Assembly: GCF_029893825.1 (NCBI RefSeq) | Contig: NZ_JARXXV010000001.1 | Coordinates: 1,054,001-1,118,000, forward strand | Reading direction: 5' to 3' | DNA: 64,000 nt | Source of the DNA: Aurantimicrobium minutum | Lineage (GTDB): Bacteria > Actinomycetota > Actinomycetes > Actinomycetales > Microbacteriaceae | Shown here: piece after piece, positions 47,362-56,791 of the stretch | How the letters are laid out: each line of letters opens with the position of its first letter | How positions within the stretch are numbered: the stretch's first letter is position 1 | The notes under the pieces: model-generated | What the model was told of the DNA's origin: nothing | Seen by the model: the letters and a program-made list of their open reading frames with translations, nothing else | The model's database searches: none | Program-made: the position numbers and the translations under genes

Positions 47362-50300
47362 ATGTCCGAAAATCCTTCTGAGCGCCTTGAGACACAGTCT
47401 GCGCTTTCTCGAGTGAGCAGTGCCTCGGCCCCACGGACACTCATTGACATATTCCGCGAGGTTACCAATTCCAATGCTGATGAAACAGCCTTGGACGACG
47501 GTTCTACTCGTCTGAGTTATCTCGACTTGACCGAACAAGCTCAAGCCGTTGCTCATCAACTCCACTCTTTTCGAATCGGTCGAGGTGACCGAGTGGGAGT
47601 TCGAATTGAATCCGGAACCGTTGATTTATACATCGCAATTTTGGGAATTCTTCATGTTGGAGCTGCATACGTCCCTGTAGATGCTGACGATCCTGATGAT
47701 CGTGCCCGAATTGTCTTCTCTGAAGCACAAGTCAAGGGAGTCATCGAAACAGGTGGCAAATTCTTCCAACCTTTTGGGCCAGATCAAGAACTGAAAGAAG
47801 TAGGCCACATAGATTTTGAATTCAGAGAGCGCTTCACTCCTGAAGCATTCGACCCGACTCCCACTGATGACGCGTGGATAATCTTTACCTCCGGCTCGAC
47901 GGGAACGCCCAAGGGCGTTGCGGTCTCCCACCGCTCTGCTGCTGCTTTTGTAGATGCTGAGTCTCGGATGTTTTTGCAAGCCGAACCAATCAATGCCCAG
48001 GATCGAGTGCTCGCTGGTCTCTCCGTTGCATTTGATGCATCGTGTGAGGAAATGTGGCTTGCCTGGGGTCATGGTGCATGCCTTGTGCCTGCGCCTCGTT
48101 CTTTGGTGAGATCAGGTACTGACCTTGGGCCTTGGCTGATGGCAAATGGCATAACCATCGTCTCGACCGTGCCCACATTGGCAGCGATGTGGCCTGAAGA
48201 TGCCCTCGAAAACATTCGACTGTTGATTTTCGGTGGTGAAGCGTTCCCCCTCGAGTTGGCTGAAAAGTTGACTTCACCTGGCCGCGAAGTCTGGAACACC
48301 TATGGCCCCACCGAGGCAACCGTCGTTGCCTGCGGGGCTCAAACCACAGGTAGTGGGCCCATCAGAATTGGGCTTCCCCTTGACGGCTGGGACCTCGCAG
48401 TAGTGGACGCCGAAGGGCACCGTGTTGCTGAAGGTGAAACCGGTGAGTTAATCATCGGCGGTGTGGGGCTTGCGAGATATCTCGATACAGATAAAGATGC
48501 CCAGGTTTACGCTCCCTTCCCCACATTGGGATGGGACCGTGCTTATCGCAGCGGCGACATGGTTCGCTTTGAAGCAGAAGGTTTGATCTTTATTGGTCGT
48601 GTTGATGACCAAGTCAAGGTCGGTGGACGCCGGATCGAACTGGGTGAAATCGAAAGTGCTCTGAGTGCTCTTCCCGATGTCACCGCAGGGGCTGTGGTTG
48701 TGCAGACAACTCACGCAGGAAACAAGGTTCTTGTCGGCTACATCAGCGTCAATGATGTTGAGGCTTTCTCTATCGCTGATGCACTGGCGTCCTTGCGTGA
48801 ATCTCTCCCAGCACCTCTCATTCCGTTACTGGTTCCTCTTTCTGAGCTTCCGGTCAGGACCTCCGGCAAAGTAGATAAAGCTGCTCTGCCTTGGCCACTA
48901 GCTACCGCCGACCTTGATGAACTCGATTTCACAGAGATCGAACGACGCGTCGCCAGCGAATGGGCAGAGGTTCTCGGCGTTCCCGTGACGGACCTCAACA
49001 CACACTTCTTCGACATCGGTGGTGGTTCTCTGGCAGCTGCCCAACTAGTTGGAAGACTCCGTACCCTGTACCCCAGCATGACGGTGGCAGATATCTATGC
49101 CCACCCTCGGTTGGGTTCCATGTCTGACTTCATCGATGTCAGCACAGCAGGAGAACTTATTCCCTCCGGGTCGTTCCACAAATCACCTAAAGTTCCCCAA
49201 TCCCCGCAGCTCATCCAGGCAGTGCTCTCAATTCCCTTGTTTGCGTTGGCAGGACTGAGATGGTTGTTTTATGCCCTGACCGCATCCACGTTGCTGGGCT
49301 TGCTGGGCGTTGTTGACTTCCTGCCGTCTGCTCCGCTTGCCATTTTGATACCGGGCATTTTGTTATTTGGCTCCCCGTGGGGCCGAATGTTGCTCAGCGT
49401 TGCGATTTCCAGAACTGTGCTCGCAGGGTTGCGACCCGGAAACTATCTCCGCGGAGGCTCCACCCATTTGCGATTATGGTTCGCTGAACAGGCAGCCTCG
49501 CATATCGGTGCGGTGACCTTGGCAGGAGCGCCCTGGGTCACCGCGTATGCGCGGGCACTGGGTGCTCGAATCGGAAAGGGTGTCACCATGCACACCCTCC
49601 CTCCCATCACTGGGATGTTGTGGGTTGGTGCCGGGGCGTCGATTGAACCTGAGGTAGACCTCTCGGGGTATTGGATTGATGGCGATGTTGTTCGAGTAGG
49701 AGAAATCCGAATTGGTGCTCATGCAACCATTGGTGCCCGCAGCACTCTCGCCCCTGGAACTCGTATTGGCAAATTGGCTGAGATTGCTCCCGGCTCGAGC
49801 GTGTTTGGAAAAGTTCCTGCAGGACAGCTCTGGAGTGGATCTCCTGCAAAGCGTGAAGGCAAGGTCAAAGCGTGGTGGCCACAAGAACCAGCCAGACAAT
49901 CTCGCGCATGGGGGGCGCTCTTCGCGTTCTCCTCCGGAGTCTTTGCTCTCTTCCCACTCGTGTCTTTGTTGGGAGGTGCGGCTGTCGTATTGGCCGCATT
50001 GCAACAAACACAGTCTGTCTCTGATGTGCTCTATAGCGTTGCAGTGGGATTTATCCCTGCGACTTTGCTCGCAGGATTTATCTTCACAGTTCTTGTTCTT
50101 GCTTCTGTCCGCATTCTCAGCCTCACGATGCGAGAAGGCATCTTCCCAGTTCACAGCTGGGCGGGGTGGCAAGCATGGAGTGTTGAGCGAATCCTTGATT
50201 TGGCTCGCACGTTCCTCTTTCCTCTTTACTCAAGCCTTTTCACCCCGATCTGGCTGCGCATGCTGGGGGCCAAGGTTGGACACAACGTGGAAGCGTCAAC

Positions 50301-51336
50301 AGTCTTGATGCTTCCGAAAATGTCCACCATTGGAGACGATGTCTTTTTGGCAGATGACACCATGATTGCTCCCTACGCGCTCGGAAACGGTTGGATGTTT
50401 ATTGGGCCGGTAGAAATTGGGAAGCGAGCTTTCATCGGCAATTCAGGCCTGGCGCCTGCCGGACGCAAAGTTCCCAAAGATGCCTTGGTAGCTGTCCTTT
50501 CGAGTGCTCCTCGGAAGGCAAAAGAAGGATCATCTTGGTTGGGCTCTCCACCCATGCGCTTGCGCAGACTCATCGCTGAGGGGGACCGCGAGCGCACCTA
50601 CAAGCCATCTCGCTGGCTGCGGATAGCTCGTAGTTTGTGGGAGCTGACCAGGTTTGTTCCAGTGCTCGTTACCGCCCTCATTGGTTTTGCCGTGGTGTGT
50701 GGAATTTTGCTGGCGGATTCCCTGTGGGGAATGTGGGCAGCAATCCTGCTCAGTGGACCTCTGTTGTGGGCCGCAGGAATCATCGCCGCTGCTGTGAGCA
50801 CCATTGCGAAGTGGGTTCTTGTGGGCAAGATCAAGCCCCAAGAGAAGCCACTGTGGTCTTCATTCATCTGGCGCAATGAAGTGGCCGATACGTTCGTGGA
50901 AATGGTAGCTGCCCCTTGGTTTGCTAACTACATGAATGGCACACTCGGACTTGTCTGGTGGTTGCGCAGCCTGGGCGCCAAGATTGGTGGCGGAGTCTGG
51001 TGTGAAACGTATTGGCTCCCTGAAGCTGATCTGGTCACTCTCGGCGACGGCGCCACTGTCAATAGAGGCACTGTTCTGCAAACACATCTGTTCCATGACA
51101 GAGTGATGAGTATGGACACGGTAACGGTGGAAGCGGGCGGAACTCTCGGCCCCCATAGTGTGATTCTTCCTGCCGCACGAATCGGTGCACACAGCACTGT
51201 CGGTCCGGCATCCCTCGTAATGCGTGGTGAAGGTGTTCCAGAAGGAAGCCGCTGGAGTGGCAACCCTATTGGCCCATGGCGTGAAGTAACTGTGCGGAAG
51301 TACTTTTCAGACACCGCGTCAGTGAAGACGGTGTGA
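47362..51336 (+). CDS. Pls/PosA-family single-module peptide synthetase
   Basis: 1324 residues from ATG 47362 (an ATG at 47353 is also possible). The adenylation domain (about 20-510) has IFTSGSTGTPKG near 174, NTYGPTEATVV, the hinge GRVDDQVKVGGRRIELGE and Lys503 in SGKVDK. A carrier domain follows with Ser556 in FFDIGGGSL. From about 600 to the end come at least six membrane segments interleaved with hexapeptide-repeat (left-handed beta-helix) domains. There is no condensation or thioesterase domain. This is the plan of epsilon-poly-L-lysine synthetase (Pls) and PosA, where the membrane part joins identical amino acids. The hand-read specificity code is D-A-E-S-I-G-T-V-V-K. Confidence 0.9.
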   Translation: MSENPSERLETQSALSRVSSASAPRTLIDIFREVTNSNADETALDDGSTRLSYLDLTEQAQAVAHQLHSFRIGRGDRVGVRIESGTVDLYIAILGILHVGAAYVPVDADDPDDRARIVFSEAQVKGVIETGGKFFQPFGPDQELKEVGHIDFEFRERFTPEAFDPTPTDDAWIIFTSGSTGTPKGVAVSHRSAAAFVDAESRMFLQAEPINAQDRVLAGLSVAFDASCEEMWLAWGHGACLVPAPRSLVRSGTDLGPWLMANGITIVSTVPTLAAMWPEDALENIRLLIFGGEAFPLELAEKLTSPGREVWNTYGPTEATVVACGAQTTGSGPIRIGLPLDGWDLAVVDAEGHRVAEGETGELIIGGVGLARYLDTDKDAQVYAPFPTLGWDRAYRSGDMVRFEAEGLIFIGRVDDQVKVGGRRIELGEIESALSALPDVTAGAVVVQTTHAGNKVLVGYISVNDVEAFSIADALASLRESLPAPLIPLLVPLSELPVRTSGKVDKAALPWPLATADLDELDFTEIERRVASEWAEVLGVPVTDLNTHFFDIGGGSLAAAQLVGRLRTLYPSMTVADIYAHPRLGSMSDFIDVSTAGELIPSGSFHKSPKVPQSPQLIQAVLSIPLFALAGLRWLFYALTASTLLGLLGVVDFLPSAPLAILIPGILLFGSPWGRMLLSVAISRTVLAGLRPGNYLRGGSTHLRLWFAEQAASHIGAVTLAGAPWVTAYARALGARIGKGVTMHTLPPITGMLWVGAGASIEPEVDLSGYWIDGDVVRVGEIRIGAHATIGARSTLAPGTRIGKLAEIAPGSSVFGKVPAGQLWSGSPAKREGKVKAWWPQEPARQSRAWGALFAFSSGVFALFPLVSLLGGAAVVLAALQQTQSVSDVLYSVAVGFIPATLLAGFIFTVLVLASVRILSLTMREGIFPVHSWAGWQAWSVERILDLARTFLFPLYSSLFTPIWLRMLGAKVGHNVEASTVLMLPKMSTIGDDVFLADDTMIAPYALGNGWMFIGPVEIGKRAFIGNSGLAPAGRKVPKDALVAVLSSAPRKAKEGSSWLGSPPMRLRRLIAEGDRERTYKPSRWLRIARSLWELTRFVPVLVTALIGFAVVCGILLADSLWGMWAAILLSGPLLWAAGIIAAAVSTIAKWVLVGKIKPQEKPLWSSFIWRNEVADTFVEMVAAPWFANYMNGTLGLVWWLRSLGAKIGGGVWCETYWLPEADLVTLGDGATVNRGTVLQTHLFHDRVMSMDTVTVEAGGTLGPHSVILPAARIGAHSTVGPASLVMRGEGVPEGSRWSGNPIGPWREVTVRKYFSDTASVKTV

Positions 51337-52631
51337 TCGTGGCGGTAGATTCCTACACCCCAGATTCAGGCAGTGCAGATTTCTTCATTGAGCACTACTC
51401 ACTCAATCTGCATTACAGAATGTCATCAGGACACCTCAAGGCTGTTGCCACCCTCGCAGTAACGTTGCTGCGTGCAGTTCAACAAATCTCTCTAGACATC
51501 TCAGGGCTTCATGTGGGAAAAGTCTCTGTTGATGGCAAAGCGAATAAAAACTTCAAGCAAAGCCCTACAAAACTCTCGCTCAAACTCGGTGAGGAGCTTC
51601 CTGCGGGTTCCAGCTTTGAACTTGAAGTTCACTATTCTGGTACCCCTCGCCCCCGCAGTTCTCGCTGGGGAACAGTCGGATGGGAAGAGCTAAACGATGG
51701 GATCGTTGTTGCTGCACAACCCACGGGCGCACCCACCTGGTTCCCGTGCAACGATCTCCCCCGCTACAAATCAACTTTTGAAATATCACTCACTACCGAA
51801 CGTAGTTACGCTGTCGCTGTAACTGGCGAGTTGATGAGTTCCTCGGACAAGTCAGGATTTACAACCTGGAACTTCCGGCAAGACATTCCTACACCTACCT
51901 ACCTCGCTTCCATTCAAATTGGGCGTTACCGTCAGCGCGAAGAAGAATTTTCTGGGGTCACAGTTCACACCTTCTTCACACCTGCAAACCAAAGCAAAGT
52001 CACTTCTGATCTCTCCAAACTTGAAGATATGCTCTCGTACTTTAATGAGACCTTTGGCGAGTACCCCTTCCACAGTTACACCGTAGTTGCCACCGCAGAC
52101 GAACTGGAGATTCCTCTCGAAGCCCAAGGTATGGCTATCTTTGGCGCCAATCACCTCAACGGAACCAACCCTGAAGAGCGACTGGTTGCTCATGAGCTGG
52201 CCCACCAATGGTTTGGGAACAGCGTCGGGATTGCCCAATGGCGCGATATCTGGCTCAACGAAGGTTTTGCGTGTTACGCCGAGTGGCTCTGGTCTGAAAA
52301 AGCAGGTGGAATAACCACACAAGGGATGGCGGAGTCCCACCATGTCTTGTTACGCCAGCTCGATCAAGACCTTCTGCTCGCCGATCCCGGCCCCGACCTC
52401 ATGTTTGATGATCGAGTCTATAAAAGAGGTGCCTTAACACTTCACGCTTTGAGATTAGCTGTTGGAGACAAGGCATTCTTTGCCATCCTGAAGCAGTGGG
52501 TTGCTGAACATGCTCATGCTCTTGGTACGACCGAAGATTTCATCGAGTTATGCCAGAACAGCACAACTGAAAATCTAGAGCCCCTGTTTGAGCGTTGGCT
52601 TTTTCAGAGAGCTCTCCCTGCCCTGAACTAA
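51333..52631 (+). CDS. M1-family metallopeptidase
   Basis: A 432-residue gluzincin aminopeptidase-like protein. Zinc site HELAHQWFGN has His287 and His291, with the third ligand Glu310 in LNEGFACYAEW. The exopeptidase motif usually GxMEN is replaced by QGMAIFG, so activity may differ from true aminopeptidases. It is shorter than PepN (about 870), lacking the C-terminal helical domain, and has no signal peptide. It starts at GTG inside the synthetase stop (GTGA), so the two are coupled. It may trim or degrade the synthetase product. Confidence 0.9.
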   Translation: MIVAVDSYTPDSGSADFFIEHYSLNLHYRMSSGHLKAVATLAVTLLRAVQQISLDISGLHVGKVSVDGKANKNFKQSPTKLSLKLGEELPAGSSFELEVHYSGTPRPRSSRWGTVGWEELNDGIVVAAQPTGAPTWFPCNDLPRYKSTFEISLTTERSYAVAVTGELMSSSDKSGFTTWNFRQDIPTPTYLASIQIGRYRQREEEFSGVTVHTFFTPANQSKVTSDLSKLEDMLSYFNETFGEYPFHSYTVVATADELEIPLEAQGMAIFGANHLNGTNPEERLVAHELAHQWFGNSVGIAQWRDIWLNEGFACYAEWLWSEKAGGITTQGMAESHHVLLRQLDQDLLLADPGPDLMFDDRVYKRGALTLHALRLAVGDKAFFAILKQWVAEHAHALGTTEDFIELCQNSTTENLEPLFERWLFQRALPALN

Positions 52632-53197
52632 CGGCTCACTGCAAGAGCAAGTACATGCCTCTCGTGCTGTGTGGCGTTGTGCACGGTGTACTGGGAAGTG
52701 ACGACAGTTGGGTCCAACTCATCGATACTGACGGCATTTCCAACTCCCATGGCTTTCACAATCGCTTCGTATTCACACCAAGAACCTAGGGTGACTGTGT
52801 GGGTTCCTGCTCTGCCTGCCACCTCTCGAGTGTCGTCTATGTATCCCCGCTCTATATCAACGCCAATCCGACGACCACTGATGCCTGCTGCAACTAACTT
52901 CTCTCCGCTCGATGACAAGCTGATGTGAACATCAGTGTCTTCCAAGATGATGGCGCCATGATCCATTCCACATTCTCCACAGCGTGCTATCGGAATTACT
53001 GAAGTCCAATCCTCCCCCAGAATATCCCCGCCCAATTTTCTGGCGAGATACCTACCAGAGAGATATCGCTGTGACAACACCTGCCCAAGGGAAGCAGCGC
53101 GAGCGCGCTCTGAAGAAGTGAGTAATGAAAATAACTCAGCAGATTCCTGTTCACTCAGTGATGTTGCGCCCCAGAGCAAAACAAAGGAATCAGACAT
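52628..53197 (-). CDS. 4'-phosphopantetheinyl transferase, Sfp-like
   Basis: A 189-residue enzyme that attaches phosphopantetheine to carrier-protein Ser. Motifs are RIGVDIE (Mg-binding) near residue 110 and WCEYEAIVKAMG near 138, matching W-x-x-K/Y-E-A-x-x-K. It is shorter than Sfp. It is tail to tail with the metallopeptidase (4-base overlap) and close to the synthetase, its likely target at Ser556. It follows the glucosidase gene by nine bases on the same strand. Confidence 0.87.
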   Translation of the reverse strand: MSDSFVLLWGATSLSEQESAELFSLLTSSERARAASLGQVLSQRYLSGRYLARKLGGDILGEDWTSVIPIARCGECGMDHGAIILEDTDVHISLSSSGEKLVAAGISGRRIGVDIERGYIDDTREVAGRAGTHTVTLGSWCEYEAIVKAMGVGNAVSIDELDPTVVTSQYTVHNATQHERHVLALAVSR

Positions 53198-53206
53198 TTA
53201 TGGAAA

Positions 53207-54844
53207 TCAGTTCTGTAGCGTCACGAAAGCTTGCCACGGAGCAAGCACATCAGACTTAACACCGAGAACTGCATCGCCAGATACTGATTCTGGAAGTTCG
53301 ACAGTCTCATTCGACAGGTTAGCCACTACGGTCAAAATGCGGCCGTTGAGTTCACGAGTGTAGGCGAAGAGCTGCTCATGTTCCATCCAGAGCATGTCGA
53401 ACGACCCATTAACAACGACATCCATGCCGTGACGCATGGCGATGAGTTTTTGGTAATGGTGGAATACAGAATCAGCGTCATCAACAGCAGCTGCTGCGTT
53501 GACCTCAAGGTAGTTGGAGTTCACCGAAATCCAGGGTTCACCGGTGGTGAAGCCAGCATTGGCGGAGTCATCCCACTGCACTGGCGTGCGGGCATTGTCG
53601 CGTCCTTTATAACCAACCGCGTTCAGCACATACTCTTCGGAAATACCCTGCTCTGCCGCTTCTGCTGCCCAGTTGAGGGTTTCGAGGTCGCGGTATTGGC
53701 TGAGCTTGGTGAAGTGCGCACTTGTCATACCGAACTCCTCACCCTGATAGACATAGGGCGTTCCGCGCATCAGGTGCAGCACGGTGCCAAAAGCTTTTGC
53801 TGAGTTCACCCGGTGCTCGGCAGAGTCATTACCCCAGCGCGAGACGATGCGTGGCTGGTCGTGGTTGTTCCAATACAGGGAGTTCCAGCCAACCTGCTCT
53901 AGACCCTTTTGCCACTTGTTCAGGTTTTCTTTAAGTGCCTTGACGGTAAAGGGAACCAGATCCCACTTGCCGAAACCACCCTCACGAGTGTCGAGGTCCA
54001 TGTGTTCGAAGGTGAACACCATGTTGAGCTCGTGGCGTTCAGGAGCGGTGTATTGCTGAGCAAGCTCAACGGTGCAGCCTGGCATCTCGCCTACCGTGAT
54101 GAGTCCCTTATCTCGCAGAACCTCACGATTCATTTCCTGCAGGAATTCGTGAATACGTGGACCGTTCATCCAGGGGCCGAACAGGTCCTCCCCATCCGAG
54201 AAGTCCTGATGCTTGGAGATGAGGTTGATCACGTCCATCCGGAAACCATCAACACCCTGCTCGAGCCACCAATTCATCATCGAATACACAGCTGCACGAA
54301 CTTCGGGGTTCTCCCAGTTCAGATCTGGCTGTTTCTTGGAGAAGATGTGCAGGAAGTATTGCTGCGTGGTTTCGTTCCACTGCCAGACAGACCCAGAGAA
54401 TGCAGCTTGGTGTGATGTGGGTTCGTGTCCATCCACGGCATCGCGCCAGATATACCAATCACGCTTGGGGTTATCGAGCGAGGAGGAGCTCTCTACAAAC
54501 CAGGGGTGTTCATCGGAGGTGTGGTTAACCACGAGGTCCATCACGAGCTTCATGCCGCGGGCATGGGTCTGCTCAATCAGATGACGAATATCCTCGAGCG
54601 TGCCAAAGAGGGGGTCAATGTCTTGATAGTCCGAGATGTCATAGCCGTTGTCATCTTGTGGGGACTTATAGACCGGAGAAAGCCAGAGAACATCAACGCC
54701 GAGGTCTGCAAGGTAGTCGAGCTTGGAGGTAATGCCGGGGATGTCTCCGATGCCGTCACCATTCGAATCAGCGAACGAGCGAGGGTAGATCTGGTACACA
54801 ACGGCACCCTTCCACCAGTCTTCTTTGCCCAGAGTGATGCTCAT
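53207..54844 (-). CDS. GH13 oligo-1,6-glucosidase-like alpha-glucosidase
   Basis: A 545-residue cytosolic glucosidase, started at ATG 54844 with AAGGAG four bases upstream; the open frame above it is antisense to kynA and not used. Catalytic residues are Asp204 (GFRMDVINLIS), Glu253 (VGEMPG) and Asp329 (NNHDQPR). The Val directly after the nucleophile is typical of isomaltase/oligo-1,6-glucosidase specificity, where maltases carry Thr. It complements the alpha-1,4-type paralogue at 12505-14148. Confidence 0.92.
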   Translation of the reverse strand: MSITLGKEDWWKGAVVYQIYPRSFADSNGDGIGDIPGITSKLDYLADLGVDVLWLSPVYKSPQDDNGYDISDYQDIDPLFGTLEDIRHLIEQTHARGMKLVMDLVVNHTSDEHPWFVESSSSLDNPKRDWYIWRDAVDGHEPTSHQAAFSGSVWQWNETTQQYFLHIFSKKQPDLNWENPEVRAAVYSMMNWWLEQGVDGFRMDVINLISKHQDFSDGEDLFGPWMNGPRIHEFLQEMNREVLRDKGLITVGEMPGCTVELAQQYTAPERHELNMVFTFEHMDLDTREGGFGKWDLVPFTVKALKENLNKWQKGLEQVGWNSLYWNNHDQPRIVSRWGNDSAEHRVNSAKAFGTVLHLMRGTPYVYQGEEFGMTSAHFTKLSQYRDLETLNWAAEAAEQGISEEYVLNAVGYKGRDNARTPVQWDDSANAGFTTGEPWISVNSNYLEVNAAAAVDDADSVFHHYQKLIAMRHGMDVVVNGSFDMLWMEHEQLFAYTRELNGRILTVVANLSNETVELPESVSGDAVLGVKSDVLAPWQAFVTLQN

Positions 54845-54976
54845 GTGTCTCCTTGTTGTCTCAAGAGTCAACTTTATTAGTGTGTGGTCTACTAGAAACT
54901 TTTTCTCACAAAGTGCTGACGAAGAGGGTTCACTTCTAGCTAGGGTTGGGGAGTTCCCACAAGGAGGTAGAACCAC

Positions 54977-55825
54977 ATGGGCGTAGAAAATAACACCCGA
55001 GATATTGAAGAAACCGTCGTCACGGACTTTAGTGACCGCATGAGCTATGGCGGTTATCTTGACCTCGACACGTTGCTCTCCGCCCAGAAGCCGCTGAGTG
55101 ACCACCACGATGAACTGTTGTTCATCATTCAGCACCAGACCACTGAGCTCTGGATGAAGCTGATGGTGCACGAACTGATCGGTGCTGCAAACTATCTGCG
55201 CAACGATGACCTTGGACAAGCCCTCAAGTGTATGGCGCGTCTGAAGCACATCCAGAAGACCCTCACCGAACAGTGGGCCGTGTTAGCCACGCTCACCCCC
55301 AGCGAATACGCCCAGTTCCGTGACCGCTTGGGAAACTCAAGCGGCTTCCAGTCCTTCCAATACCGTGCCATCGAGTTCATGCTGGGCAACAAGAACGAGA
55401 AGATGATCCGCGTCTTCGACGCCGACCCTGATGCTCAGGCGCTTCTGGTCTCTGCGTTGAATGCACCCAGCATCTATGACGAATTCCTTCGTTACCTTGC
55501 ACGTAAGGGATATGACGTCCCCACCTCCATCCTTGAACGCGATGTGACGAAAGCATGGACGTTCACTGATGAATTGATGCCCGTTTTCATCGAAATCTAT
55601 AACAACCACGATGAGCACTGGGAAGCCTACGAAACCTGTGAAGAGCTGGTAGACCTCGAGGAGAACTTCCAGTTCTGGCGTTTCCGCCACCTGCGCACCG
55701 TTCAGCGCATCATCGGCATGAAGATGGGCACCGGCGGATCTTCCGGTGCCCCCTTCTTGCAGAAGGCACTCGAACTCACCTTCTTCCCCGAGCTCTTTGC
55801 CGTGCGCACAGAGATAGGTCAGTAG
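54977..55825 (+). CDS. kynA: Tryptophan 2,3-dioxygenase
   Basis: A 282-residue heme dioxygenase opening the indole ring of tryptophan to give N-formylkynurenine. [39 protein letters not shown], and [17 protein letters not shown] are the family blocks; the late [11 protein letters not shown] binds substrate. A strong AAGGAGG lies eight bases upstream of the ATG. It is the first gene of a three-gene operon ending in kynureninase. Confidence 0.97.
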   Translation: MGVENNTRDIEETVVTDFSDRMSYGGYLDLDTLLSAQKPLSDHHDELLFIIQHQTTELWMKLMVHELIGAANYLRNDDLGQALKCMARLKHIQKTLTEQWAVLATLTPSEYAQFRDRLGNSSGFQSFQYRAIEFMLGNKNEKMIRVFDADPDAQALLVSALNAPSIYDEFLRYLARKGYDVPTSILERDVTKAWTFTDELMPVFIEIYNNHDEHWEAYETCEELVDLEENFQFWRFRHLRTVQRIIGMKMGTGGSSGAPFLQKALELTFFPELFAVRTEIGQ

Positions 55826-55834
55826 CTCTTCTTC

Positions 55835-56791
55835 ATGAGCACAGCAACGCAACCCACTAACCCCTACGGGGTTGGGGTTGGCGCACGTCTGAACTCCGGC
55901 GAGCGCGGAACTGTGTTCCCCCTATTCGGTGATGCACACGTTCACCTAGGTCTGGTTGAACCTGAATCTCTGCCGAGCGGTGGCATCGGCAGGGTTCTAG
56001 ATCTCGGCTGGTCCTTAGCTGCACAACAAGACTGGTCACAGGGAAGCATTACCGGTTTGAATGTTGATTACGCCGGTAACTTCTTGGCTGCTCCTGGTGG
56101 ATACCCTTCGGATCGTTCCTGGGCACCGCGCGATGCAACCGTCTTCGTGGAAGATCCTGTGTTAGCAATTGCGCAACAAGTTGCTGCGGGTGTCAGCGCC
56201 ATCAAAATCACTCTCAATGCTGATGCCGGACCTGTGCACTCGGATGAGGTCCTCCTGCACTTGGTTAAGGCAACACATGCAGCAGGACTCACCCCTGTAA
56301 TTCACGCTGAAGGTGAGGGACAGGCTGAACGGGCGATTCATGCAGGCCAAGTAGTTCTCGCCCACACCCCGTTCTCTGAGCTGTTGAGCGACGAAGAAAT
56401 TTCTTTTGCCGCACAGAATAATGTGGGGTGGATGAGCACCCTCGACATCCATGGCTATGGCGACTATGGCACCGTTTTTGAGATTGCATCGGCAAACCTG
56501 ACGCGATTTATAGCTGCCGGTGGCAACGTGTTCTATGGCACGGATCTGGGTAATGGGCCGCTGCCGCTCGGGATCAATGTGCGAGAGCTTCGTGCACTGC
56601 AGGCTTGTGGTCTCACGGATTCCGGGCTTGCTGCCTCGCTGTTCTCGTGGTGGGAAAAGACCGGCTCGGTCTCTGCTCCCTCAAACCGGATGAGCTTTAT
56701 CTCCGACATTTCAGACAGCAACAGTTCAGATGTGTGCACGTGGCTTGCCTCTGCGCGTATCGTCGAAACCACCGAAGTGGAGTCATCATGA
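55835..56791 (+). CDS. Amidohydrolase-fold enzyme, candidate formylkynurenine formamidase
   Basis: A 318-residue amidohydrolase-superfamily protein. The full metal set is visible: His35 and His37 (GDAHVHLG), Lys124 (AIKITLN, possibly carbamylated), His157 (VIHAEGEG), His177 (LAHTPFSE) and Asp237 (YGTDLGNG). It lies nine bases after kynA and shares ATGA with kynU. The step between those two enzymes is hydrolysis of N-formylkynurenine. No classical KynB or alpha/beta-hydrolase formamidase is in the operon. Position and chemistry suggest that it does this job; related family members include imidazolonepropionase-like enzymes. Confidence 0.8.
   Translation: MSTATQPTNPYGVGVGARLNSGERGTVFPLFGDAHVHLGLVEPESLPSGGIGRVLDLGWSLAAQQDWSQGSITGLNVDYAGNFLAAPGGYPSDRSWAPRDATVFVEDPVLAIAQQVAAGVSAIKITLNADAGPVHSDEVLLHLVKATHAAGLTPVIHAEGEGQAERAIHAGQVVLAHTPFSELLSDEEISFAAQNNVGWMSTLDIHGYGDYGTVFEIASANLTRFIAAGGNVFYGTDLGNGPLPLGINVRELRALQACGLTDSGLAASLFSWWEKTGSVSAPSNRMSFISDISDSNSSDVCTWLASARIVETTEVESS

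Noticed and set aside
54845-55249. Long N-terminal extension of the second glucosidase
   Set aside because: It is antisense to kynA, and the ATG at 54844 has a good Shine-Dalgarno and the family N-terminus.
56605-56787. 5' extension of kynureninase
   Set aside because: It lies in another frame of the amidohydrolase gene; ATG 56788 matches the kynureninase start.
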